DNA of 64,000 bases, taken from NCBI GenBank assembly GCA_937905985.1, contig CALCWC010000108.1:1-64000 (forward strand). Direction: 5' to 3'. A program made the translations under genes and the position numbers. Below the pieces are notes generated by a model, which was not told the DNA's origin, made no database searches, and saw only the letters and a program-made list of their open reading frames with translations. The stretch is from an uncultured Verrucomicrobiales bacterium (lineage in GTDB: Bacteria > Verrucomicrobiota > Verrucomicrobiia > Verrucomicrobiales > Akkermansiaceae). Positions 1-6,640 of this stretch are shown here, piece after piece (the first letter of the stretch is position 1; each line of letters begins with the position of its first letter).

Positions 1-29
1 CCATAAATGGCACGTACAGTGGTGTGAGA

Positions 30-47
30 GGGGGGCGAAAGCCCCCC
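30..47. terminator. Terminator-like GC hairpin with GAAA loop
   Basis: A perfect 7-bp stem (GGGGGGC / GCCCCCC) closed by a GAAA tetraloop. There is no T-run on either side, so it may end transcription of a gene left of the window in a Rho-dependent way or may simply be a stable 3' end. Bases 1-29 show nothing I can name. Confidence 0.4.
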
Positions 48-57
48 TACTCGATCC

Positions 58-124
58 GCGCGGCCGTCAGCCGCGCCGAACTTCAAATAGTACATAGTAC
101 CCAGTACACAATTGTAAATTGTAG
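58..124 (+). repeat. Dispersed hairpin-heptad element, copy A
   Basis: A 7-bp hairpin (GCGCGGC 58-64, GCCGCGC 70-76) is followed by AT-rich sequence with a 7-base period built on AGTAC/TTGTA units up to about 124. Three related copies lie at 2997-3053, 10051-10095 and 57131-57184. This copy is the most diverged. It sits just upstream of the nadB promoter. Confidence 0.6.
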
Positions 125-128
125 TGGC

Positions 129-152
129 ATGTCACGCGCTCGCGCGTGACAT
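129..152. promoter_or_regulatory. Perfect 10-bp palindrome, operator candidate for nadB
   Basis: ATGTCACGCG (129-138) and CGCGTGACAT (143-152) form a perfect inverted repeat around a 4-base centre. The right arm contains the -35 box of the nadB promoter (146-151), which is where a repressor would be expected to bind. It could also be a transcript hairpin from upstream, but no T-run follows it. Confidence 0.5.
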
Positions 153-174
153 GCGCGGGGTTTGGTGGTAGAAT
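146..174 (+). promoter_or_regulatory. nadB promoter
   Basis: GTGACA (146-151), a 17-base spacer, then TGG-TAGAAT, an extended -10 box (166-174). The start codon is 24 bases downstream, so a short leader of about 17 bases is predicted. The same TGGTAGAATAAC string precedes the fumarase gene. Confidence 0.65.
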
Positions 175-198
175 AACACGCGATAACAGGTTTTTCCC

Positions 199-1800
199 AT
201 GATGATCAAATCTGATTTCCTGGTGATTGGCAGCGGAGCCGCAGGGCTCAGCTTCGCTTTGCGCGCCGCGGAACACGGCAAAGTCATTGTCCTTTGCAAG
301 GACGACCCTTTGGTTTCCAGTTCCGCCAAGGCCCAGGGCGGCATTGCTGCCGTGACCGACAAGAACGACACCTTTGAGGAGCACATTGCCGACACGCTGG
401 ATGCGGGTGCCGGTCTGTGCGATGAGGATGCGGTCCGCACGATCGTGACGGAGGCTCCGGAAGCCATACGCGAGCTGCTGTCCTGGGGCGTGGATTTCGA
501 TACGGAAAAGGACGGCGAGTTTGAGCTGGGGCGCGAGGGCGGCCACGGCAAGCGCCGCATCCTGCACGCCAAGGATACCACCGGTTTGGAAATCAGCACC
601 AAGCTGCTGCATTGCGCGCAAGCCCACCCCAACATCACCCTGTTGGACCACCGCATCGCTATCGACCTCATCACCACGGCCAAGCTGGGCTGTGTGACGG
701 AGGACCGCGTTCTTGGCGCGTACGTGCTCAACCCCGCCACGGGCGAGGTGGACATTTTCCGCAGTGACCGCGTGCTGCTGGCCACCGGCGGCACCGGGCG
801 CTGCTACATGTACACCACCAACCCGCCCACCGCCACGGGCGACGGCGAGGCCATGGCCTGGCGCGCCGGAGCCAACGTCTCCAACATGGAGTTCGTGCAG
901 TTCCACCCCACCACCTTCTACAATCCCAACGGCAAGGACAACGACGGCCTCACCTTCCTCATCTCGGAAGCCGTGCGCGGCGAGGGCGGCGTGCTCCGCG
1001 GCCCGGACGGCCAGGAGTTCATGCAGAAGTACGACAAGCGCGGAAGCCTGGCCCCGCGCGATATTGTGGCCCGCGCCATCAACAGTGAAATCCTGCGCAC
1101 AGGCCATCCCTGCATGTACCTGGACATGACCCACAAGCCCAAGGGCTTCATGGCGGAGCGCTTCCCGTACATCTACGAGACCTGCAAGAGCTACGGCGTG
1201 GACGCGGAGGTGGACATGATTCCCGTGGTGCCCTCTGCCCACTACCAGTGCGGCGGTGTGGCCACAGACACCAACGGGCGGTCCTCCCTGCGCGGGCTCT
1301 TTGTGGCGGGCGAGTGCGGCTGCACCGGGCTGCACGGAGCCAACCGCCTGGCCAGCAACTCCCTGCTGGAGTGCGTGGTCATCACCAAGCGCGCCATTGC
1401 ATGCATGCTCACCACCCTGCCGCTTGCCCACAAGATGGAGGAATACCCCATCCCGGAATGGCGCCATGGCGAGAAGGCCGAGCGAGACGACCTCGCCATC
1501 CTCTACCACTGCTGGGACGAAGTGCGCCGAACCATGACCGACTACGTGAGCATTGTGCGTACCGACCACCGTCTGCAGCGCGCCGCCACGCGCCTCCGCA
1601 ACATCAACCGCGAAATCAACGAGTACTACTGGGGGTACCGCGTCACCCCGGAAATTATCGATCTCCGCAACCTTGCGCTCACCGCATCCCTGATTGTGGA
1701 CTGCGCCATCCGCCGCAAGGAATCCCGCGGTCTGCACTACACGCTGGACAACCCCGGCAAGCTGATGGAGGCTGTTCCCAGCCTGCTGCACAACTGGTAA
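199..1800 (+). CDS. nadB: L-aspartate oxidase
   Basis: Cytoplasmic FAD enzyme that oxidises L-aspartate to iminoaspartate, the first step of de novo NAD synthesis. The 533-residue product has the N-terminal dinucleotide-binding motif (VIGSGAAGLS, residues 8-17), the SSAKAQGGIAAV segment, the substrate-loop region around GREGGHGKRR, the EFVQFHPT block, and the C-terminal block GECGCTGLHGANRLASNSL typical of NadB. The length matches the family. A second ATG lies directly after the first, so the start is certain to within one codon. nadA and nadC are not in the window. The promoter overlaps a palindrome, suggesting repression control. A fumarate reductase flavoprotein is the main alternative, but the GREGGH and ASNSL motifs favour NadB. 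Confidence 0.93.
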   Translation: MMIKSDFLVIGSGAAGLSFALRAAEHGKVIVLCKDDPLVSSSAKAQGGIAAVTDKNDTFEEHIADTLDAGAGLCDEDAVRTIVTEAPEAIRELLSWGVDFDTEKDGEFELGREGGHGKRRILHAKDTTGLEISTKLLHCAQAHPNITLLDHRIAIDLITTAKLGCVTEDRVLGAYVLNPATGEVDIFRSDRVLLATGGTGRCYMYTTNPPTATGDGEAMAWRAGANVSNMEFVQFHPTTFYNPNGKDNDGLTFLISEAVRGEGGVLRGPDGQEFMQKYDKRGSLAPRDIVARAINSEILRTGHPCMYLDMTHKPKGFMAERFPYIYETCKSYGVDAEVDMIPVVPSAHYQCGGVATDTNGRSSLRGLFVAGECGCTGLHGANRLASNSLLECVVITKRAIACMLTTLPLAHKMEEYPIPEWRHGEKAERDDLAILYHCWDEVRRTMTDYVSIVRTDHRLQRAATRLRNINREINEYYWGYRVTPEIIDLRNLALTASLIVDCAIRRKESRGLHYTLDNPGKLMEAVPSLLHNW

Positions 1801-1821
1801 GCCATTTTCCCCAACAGCAAG

Positions 1822-2988
1822 ATGAAGACCCTCACCTCCATCGCCTGTCTGTTCGCCGCGCTGCTCCTTTCCGGCAATGCGGGGGCCGTCGGCGTGTCCG
1901 GCGCGGGGAACAAGCCCGCCAAACCCGCTGAAGGACAAACCCAGACCACGGAAACCACCAAGCCGAAGCTGGCCACGGGCGGCGGCGGCGTAAAACCCAC
2001 CTCGCAGTCCGCCAGCCGCCTGGTGCCGCGTGCCACGGATGCCACGCGCCGCCAGATGAGCGTGGAGAACCTGCGCGAGGCCTCCATCCGCAACGGCCCC
2101 ATCAAACCCACCATCGACCAGAGCCACCGCCAGAACTTTCCGGACCCCAAGACCCTGCCGCAAACCAAGCGCATCGGCGCCTATCCCTGGCATTTCGATA
2201 TCACCGCCACCTACTTCTTCATCGGTGAGCTCGCCTCCCAGAACAACCCCGTGCCCAACACCGCCAGCAGCTGGGACAGCATGTGGGATGACAACTACGG
2301 CGGATACGACGACCCCAACCCCGCGAACCGCGACCCCGTGACCTACGCCCCCAAGGGCTTCACGCCGCAGCTCAACCCCTTCTACGTGGCCCTGCCGTAC
2401 AATGATATCCAGCACGGAGGCCCGCGCCCGGAGGCTTCCTCCGTCATTCCCTGGTACAACCGCGACAAGGCCGGCAAGTATGAATCCGTGTGCCGCGGCA
2501 TGTGGGTGCAGATTTACTACAACGGCAGGTACTGCTTTGCCCAGTGGGAGGATGTGGGCCCGTTCTGCGTGGACGATTGGGAGTATGTGTTCAAGGGTGC
2601 GCGCCCGCGCAACACCTCCAACAAGTGCGCCGGTATCGATATCTCGCCCGCAGTGCGCGACTACCTCGGCATTCCCGGAGGCATGGCCACCGTGCACTGG
2701 CGCTTTGTGGAGTTCTCCCTGGTTCCGGGAGGTCCCTGGGCCCGCTTCGGCAAGGACAACCCCTTCGTCAATCCCGCCCTCACGCAGGCTGTACGCAAGT
2801 ACCAGATCAAGAACCACATCGTCACCAAGAGCGGCAAGAAGCTTGTCAAGAAAACCACGGAGGGTGGCTCCGCCGAGCTCAAGCAGAAAACCAGCGGAGA
2901 ACCCCTCCGCACCAAGGGCCGCGCTCCCTACGTCAAGCACAGCGTCGACCCCGCCAAGCTCAAAGACACCAAGCTCAGAACAAGATAA
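1822..2988 (+). CDS. Exported protein with double-psi beta-barrel-like domain
   Basis: I do not recognise the whole protein. Its 388 residues start with a clear signal peptide (cleavage near residue 22, GNAGA), followed by a Pro/Thr/Lys-rich linker to about residue 110. Residues about 238-298 carry a GPF...GIDISPAVRDYLGI...VHWRFVE pattern that resembles the core of RlpA/expansin-type double-psi barrels (GPF...IDLS..A...LG). Several cysteines lie in the same region. The C-terminal 60 residues are lysine-rich and low complexity. It starts 21 bases after nadB and is probably co-transcribed, though no functional link to NAD synthesis is evident. An RlpA-like peptidoglycan-binding or lytic role is inference from the fold motif only. 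Confidence 0.7.
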   Translation: MKTLTSIACLFAALLLSGNAGAVGVSGAGNKPAKPAEGQTQTTETTKPKLATGGGGVKPTSQSASRLVPRATDATRRQMSVENLREASIRNGPIKPTIDQSHRQNFPDPKTLPQTKRIGAYPWHFDITATYFFIGELASQNNPVPNTASSWDSMWDDNYGGYDDPNPANRDPVTYAPKGFTPQLNPFYVALPYNDIQHGGPRPEASSVIPWYNRDKAGKYESVCRGMWVQIYYNGRYCFAQWEDVGPFCVDDWEYVFKGARPRNTSNKCAGIDISPAVRDYLGIPGGMATVHWRFVEFSLVPGGPWARFGKDNPFVNPALTQAVRKYQIKNHIVTKSGKKLVKKTTEGGSAELKQKTSGEPLRTKGRAPYVKHSVDPAKLKDTKLRTR

Positions 2989-2996
2989 ACCAGCCC

Positions 2997-3053
2997 GCGC
3001 GGCTATGCCGCGCCTAACTTTTCAATTTGTACATTGTACTTTGTACTTTGTAC
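2997..3053 (+). repeat. Dispersed hairpin-heptad element, copy B
   Basis: Hairpin GCGCGGC (2997-3003) / GCCGCGC (3007-3013) with a 3-base loop, then CTAACTTTTCAA and four tandem 7-base units at 3026-3053 (TTTGTAC, ATTGTAC, TTTGTAC, TTTGTAC). It begins 8 bases after the stop codon of the upstream gene and ends 15 bases before the next ATG. Confidence 0.75.
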
Positions 3054-3067
3054 ATCCCCTCCTCCAA

Positions 3068-4051
3068 ATGCAATTGTTCCGAAATATAATTTTTGATTGG
3101 TCCGGCACGCTGTGCGACGACCTCGACCTCACCATCGAGGCCACGAACTACGTGCTCTCCCGCTGCGGCAGCGCACCGCTCACCCGCGAGCAGTTCCGCG
3201 CGGAGTTCCAGCTGCCGTATCCGGAATACTACGCCTGGAAAACCCCGGATGTCCCGCTGGAAGAGCTGGAGGACTACTTCCGCTACTCCTTTGCGCGCTC
3301 CACGGTGGGCGTCACCCCCATCCCGCATGCCGCAGAGTTCCTGGATTTCTGCAAGCGCCGCGGCATCCGCCTCTTCACGCTCACCAGCATGGATCCCAAG
3401 GCCTTTGTGGAGCAAGCGAAGGAACTCGGCTTCCACGACTACTTCGAGTACATCCACTCCGGCATTCACAACAAGGAGGTGTACATCCCCTCCCTCATGC
3501 GCATGCACGGCCTCAACCCGGCGGAAACCGCTTTCGTGGGCGACATGCAGCACGACATGGCCGCCGCCCACCGCGCGGGCGTTGCCGCCATCGGCGTGCT
3601 CACCGGGTACAACGATGCCAACCAGCTCTCCCAGGCGCACCCGGACATCATGCTGCCGGACCTCGCCGCCCTGCAAGCCCTGCTGGAGCGCACGGACACG
3701 CACGACACCATCCGTATCAACGGACTGGAGCTGCCCTGCCACATCGGTTGGCCGGACGAGGAGCGGGCCTCCCTGCAAACCCTCAAGGCGGATGTGGTGA
3801 TGCACGCTCCCGTGCCATGCGTCGAATGCGCGGAGGACCTGGCCAACACCATCGACTACGATGCCGTGGCGCAACGCCTGGTCGCCCTTGCCGCGGAGGA
3901 ACCCGTGAAGCTGGTGGAAACCCTGGCCCACAAGCTCGCCGCCGCCTGCGTGCGGGAATTCGGAGCTCCCTCCGCCACCGTCACTCTCTACAAGTATATT
4001 TTGCCCAATACCGACTCTGTTGCTGTGGTCACCACCGTTTCCGCTCCATGA
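3068..4051 (+). CDS. HAD-like phosphatase fused to dihydroneopterin aldolase
   Basis: 327-residue fusion. Residues 1-205 are a HAD hydrolase: motif I FDWSGTL (9-15, nucleophile Asp10, but Ser at the position of the second Asp), motif II around TLTSMD (104-109), Lys136, and motif IV FVGDMQHD (157-164). Residues 214-325 are a FolB domain: RINGLELPCHIGW, the EER pair (231-233), TIDYDAV, LVETLAHKL and the LYKY lysine 309. FolB converts dihydroneopterin to hydroxymethyl-dihydropterin plus glycolaldehyde in folate synthesis. The fused HAD could remove phosphate from dihydroneopterin monophosphate just upstream in the pathway; that is inference. ATG 3068 is chosen because it opens the HAD beta-strand at the usual place. 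The gene overlaps the next one by 4 bases. Confidence 0.85.
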   Translation: MQLFRNIIFDWSGTLCDDLDLTIEATNYVLSRCGSAPLTREQFRAEFQLPYPEYYAWKTPDVPLEELEDYFRYSFARSTVGVTPIPHAAEFLDFCKRRGIRLFTLTSMDPKAFVEQAKELGFHDYFEYIHSGIHNKEVYIPSLMRMHGLNPAETAFVGDMQHDMAAAHRAGVAAIGVLTGYNDANQLSQAHPDIMLPDLAALQALLERTDTHDTIRINGLELPCHIGWPDEERASLQTLKADVVMHAPVPCVECAEDLANTIDYDAVAQRLVALAAEEPVKLVETLAHKLAAACVREFGAPSATVTLYKYILPNTDSVAVVTTVSAP

Positions 4052-4797
4052 AAAAGATTTTCAATTGCCTGCAGCTGGTGGCGCTTTGCCTTACCGTTGC
4101 CATTGTTCTCCATTACACCAAGGTGATGGAAATCAACGCCGGCAAGCCCGTGATGTGGATTGTTGCGGACGCCGCGCTCATCTACATCCTCATTTGCTGG
4201 TGGCACAAGCAATTCCGCGGCAAGGGCGGCCGCAAGCAGCGCGAGGAAAGGACGCGCCGCAAGCACATCCCGCCTCAGCCCGCCAAAGAGAAGGACAGGA
4301 CGCCCTTCAACACCCACCTGCCCAAGTCCGACAAGCCTGTCTGGCGCAACATCCCCGGCCACGCCACCCTCCTGCTGGACACCAATGTGCTCATGTGCCC
4401 GGACGACATCATCCGCAGCTGGTTCGGCTACATCCTCCACAATGCCAAGAAGCGCTCATGGAAGGTGGTGGTGCACGGTGCCGTGTATGAGGAAATCATC
4501 GCCCATCTCAAGGGCAGCAATCCCGGCAAGGCCAAGGATGCCCGCCTCGCCCGCAACCGTATAGAGGTTCTCATGGACCAGCTCGGCACCAACATGGAAG
4601 GTCCGGAGATGCTGCTGGCTGCTGTGAAGCCCAAGACCGCCAGTTATGCGGACCCCAAGCTCATCGAGTACATGCTCACCCACAAGCGAACCTTCCTTTT
4701 CTCCTTCGACAACGACCTCAAAATCCGCTGCAAGCTCCTGATCCGCGACAAGCAGCCCTCCAATCGCGTCTTCTCCGAAGAGGATTTTTACGCGTAA
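4048..4797 (+). CDS. Membrane-anchored PIN-domain protein
   Basis: 249 residues. Two hydrophobic helices (about 5-22 and 36-52) are followed by a very basic linker (GGRKQREERTRRKH) and a PIN-like domain from about residue 100. Candidate acidic metal ligands are in LLLDTNVLM, VYEEI, ADPKLIEY and SFDNDLK, in the order expected for a PIN nuclease. PIN domains are usually Mg-dependent RNases. The gene starts inside the stop codon of the HAD-FolB gene (ATGA overlap), so the two are co-translated. It is not a VapC-type toxin by context: no small antitoxin gene is adjacent. An RNase held at the membrane is the best guess. Confidence 0.7.
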   Translation: MKKIFNCLQLVALCLTVAIVLHYTKVMEINAGKPVMWIVADAALIYILICWWHKQFRGKGGRKQREERTRRKHIPPQPAKEKDRTPFNTHLPKSDKPVWRNIPGHATLLLDTNVLMCPDDIIRSWFGYILHNAKKRSWKVVVHGAVYEEIIAHLKGSNPGKAKDARLARNRIEVLMDQLGTNMEGPEMLLAAVKPKTASYADPKLIEYMLTHKRTFLFSFDNDLKIRCKLLIRDKQPSNRVFSEEDFYA

Positions 4798-4821
4798 TCC
4801 TCCGCATTTGCAGGCGTAGGG

Positions 4822-4857
4822 TAAAAACAAAGACACCCCGCCGGATGGGCGGGGTGT
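4822..4857 (-). terminator. Rho-independent terminator, minus strand
   Basis: Perfect 10-bp stem (4833-4842 / 4848-4857) with a GGATG loop. On the minus strand the hairpin is followed by TTTGTTTTTAC, the expected U-tract. It ends the gene at 4886-6517 and lies in a convergent gap. Confidence 0.85.
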
Positions 4858-4885
4858 GAAGATTGGCAAACGGCGTTGAGCCGTG

Positions 4886-6517
4886 TTATTCAGCGGCAGG
4901 CGCTTCTTCCGCAGGAACGGGAGTTTCCTCTGTCGGTGCGGGCGCTTCTTCCGCGGGAGCGGGGGCTTCCTCCACAGCGGCGGGCTTGGCCTTGGGCTTG
5001 CGCTTTGCCTTGGCCGGCTTCTCCGCGGGTTCTGTGTTTTCGGGCTCTGCGGGGGCCTTCGCCTTTGCCGGCTTCTTGGCGTGCGGCTTGCGCTGGCGGC
5101 CGGGCTTGCCGGGCACCTTGGTGGGTTTGGGGGAGGCTTCTCCCTTGGGGAACCACACGGCGTTGTCGCTGGTGACCACAATGTAGCCTTGCTCCAGCAG
5201 CCATATCATGTCGGCCACATAGGGGGCATGGGCTTCATGTGCGGCCTGGCGGGATTCGTCGTCCGTTCCTGCAGGCACGCCTGAAAGCTCTGCGAACATG
5301 GCATCCGCCTTCTTGCCTGAATTGGCCTTGCTCCATTCAATGATGGCGGTCATGCGGTCGGCAAGGACGGTGCCCTCCGGGATGACCTTGACGCGGCTGG
5401 GACCGGTGAAGTGGTTGTCATGCCACTTGAAGATGGGCATGTGGAAGCGCGCGAGCCCGTGGCAGAGGTTCGGGATGAGCAGCTGCGGGCTCTGGTAGTG
5501 CTTGGTGGAGAGGATGGAGAGGTGCGCGGCCAGCCCGGGGGAGAGGCGGCGGCGGTCCGTGGCTCCGTTGACGAACACCTTGTCCACCACTTCGTACACT
5601 TCGGCGTAGTGGTGTTCGCGGAAGTCTGCCTCCACCGCCTGGGTGTCTGCCAGTTCCAGCTCCTGCGCACCCTCACGCGTGGGAACCCACACGTTCTTGT
5701 GCGATGCGCTCTCCAACCAGGCGGCTACGGCCTCCTCTGACTTGTCGAGGCTAATCTTGTTGCGGAAGACATCCATCGGCATGTTGCTGAAATGGGTGCG
5801 GTAGATGTGCATCATGGCTGCCTGGTAGCCGTGCCAGTTGACGGGGCCGATGACTTCCCCGTTGATGCTGGCGATGGCGGTGAAGGTTCCCTTGGGCGCC
5901 TCCGTCTCCACCAGTTTCACGGAGTAGAGCTCGGTGAACCACGGGGCCTTCCACAGGTAGGTGACGGCCTCCGGCTCCGTGAGCCAGCATGCGCCGTCAT
6001 CCTTGGTGGAGTGAATCATCTGCGGCCCGTTCTCCAGCTTCATGAACACCAGGTCGTAGCGCTCGCGGTTGGCCATCACGATGCGTGCCAGGTCCATCAG
6101 CGCCAGCGTGCGCTTCTGCTTCTGGATTTCAGAGGAGAAAATTTCCAGGATGTTGTTGGCCGGGCGCAGCTCCACGCGCAGACCCTCCGCGGGCTGCGGC
6201 AGTTCACGCGGCTCACGCGGTGCGCGCGGCCCCCTGCGTTCCCGGTCGTCGCGCCCATCGCGGCGCGGCGCACGCCCATCCCTGTCGCGCTGCGGACGCG
6301 GCCCGCGCCGCTCCCCGGCAGGTGTGAACGGCCTGCGTTCTCCATCGCCGCCATGCCGCGGCGGTCGACCGCCGCGTTCCCGCGGTTCGCGGAAAGCGGT
6401 GAAGTCGGGTTTCTTGGAGCCTTCATCGCGAACCCACGAGGGCCCGAATTGGAAGTCCGCCAAATCCGAGAGGTTGAGAGGGCTTGCAGCGCCGTCCTTT
6501 TTTTCGTTTTTAGCCAT
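4886..6517 (-). CDS. Conserved unknown protein with basic/RG-rich and AKP-rich tails
   Basis: 543 residues when started at the ATG at 6517 (MAKNEKKDG); an upstream in-frame extension looks non-coding. Residues about 40-110 are Arg/Gly/Pro-rich and disordered. A globular core (about 115-450) includes a long helix (FSSEIQKQKRTLALMDLARIV), aromatic stretches and conserved-looking YQAAMMHIYRTHF. About 455-480 looks like a winged-helix wing (EQGYIVVTSDNAVWFPKG). The C-terminal 70 residues are Lys/Ala/Pro then Glu/Ala/Pro-rich. I recall similar cores only from Planctomycetes/Verrucomicrobia genomes as unknowns. The charged tails suggest nucleic-acid binding, but no catalytic motif is visible. It is followed by a strong terminator. 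Confidence 0.75.
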   Translation of the reverse strand: MAKNEKKDGAASPLNLSDLADFQFGPSWVRDEGSKKPDFTAFREPRERGGRPPRHGGDGERRPFTPAGERRGPRPQRDRDGRAPRRDGRDDRERRGPRAPREPRELPQPAEGLRVELRPANNILEIFSSEIQKQKRTLALMDLARIVMANRERYDLVFMKLENGPQMIHSTKDDGACWLTEPEAVTYLWKAPWFTELYSVKLVETEAPKGTFTAIASINGEVIGPVNWHGYQAAMMHIYRTHFSNMPMDVFRNKISLDKSEEAVAAWLESASHKNVWVPTREGAQELELADTQAVEADFREHHYAEVYEVVDKVFVNGATDRRRLSPGLAAHLSILSTKHYQSPQLLIPNLCHGLARFHMPIFKWHDNHFTGPSRVKVIPEGTVLADRMTAIIEWSKANSGKKADAMFAELSGVPAGTDDESRQAAHEAHAPYVADMIWLLEQGYIVVTSDNAVWFPKGEASPKPTKVPGKPGRQRKPHAKKPAKAKAPAEPENTEPAEKPAKAKRKPKAKPAAVEEAPAPAEEAPAPTEETPVPAEEAPAAE

Positions 6518-6605
6518 GATTGTGATAGTGTCAGCCGCCAAGATATCACAAACGCAAGGTGTTTGCAACCATTATTTCCACGCGCCATGCGGAAAAAACA
6601 CATGA

Positions 6606-6634
6606 TTGACATTTGCACCGCGAGCGTGTACCAT
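6606..6634 (+). promoter_or_regulatory. Promoter for rRNA methyltransferase-like gene (leaderless)
   Basis: Perfect TTGACA (6606-6611), a 17-base spacer, and TACCAT (6629-6634). An in-frame GTG begins 6 bases after the -10 box, predicting a leaderless mRNA and deciding the start of the next gene. Confidence 0.6.
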
Positions 6635-6640
6635 GCCCGC

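Noticed and set aside
67..2940. A 957-codon open frame on the minus strand opposite nadB and the next gene
   Set aside because: It is antisense to two well-supported genes, is rich in Gly/Ala/His/Val without domain structure, and is explained by high GC at third codon positions. The same applies to long antisense frames at 32142-35168, 37763-40654 and 40912-43077.
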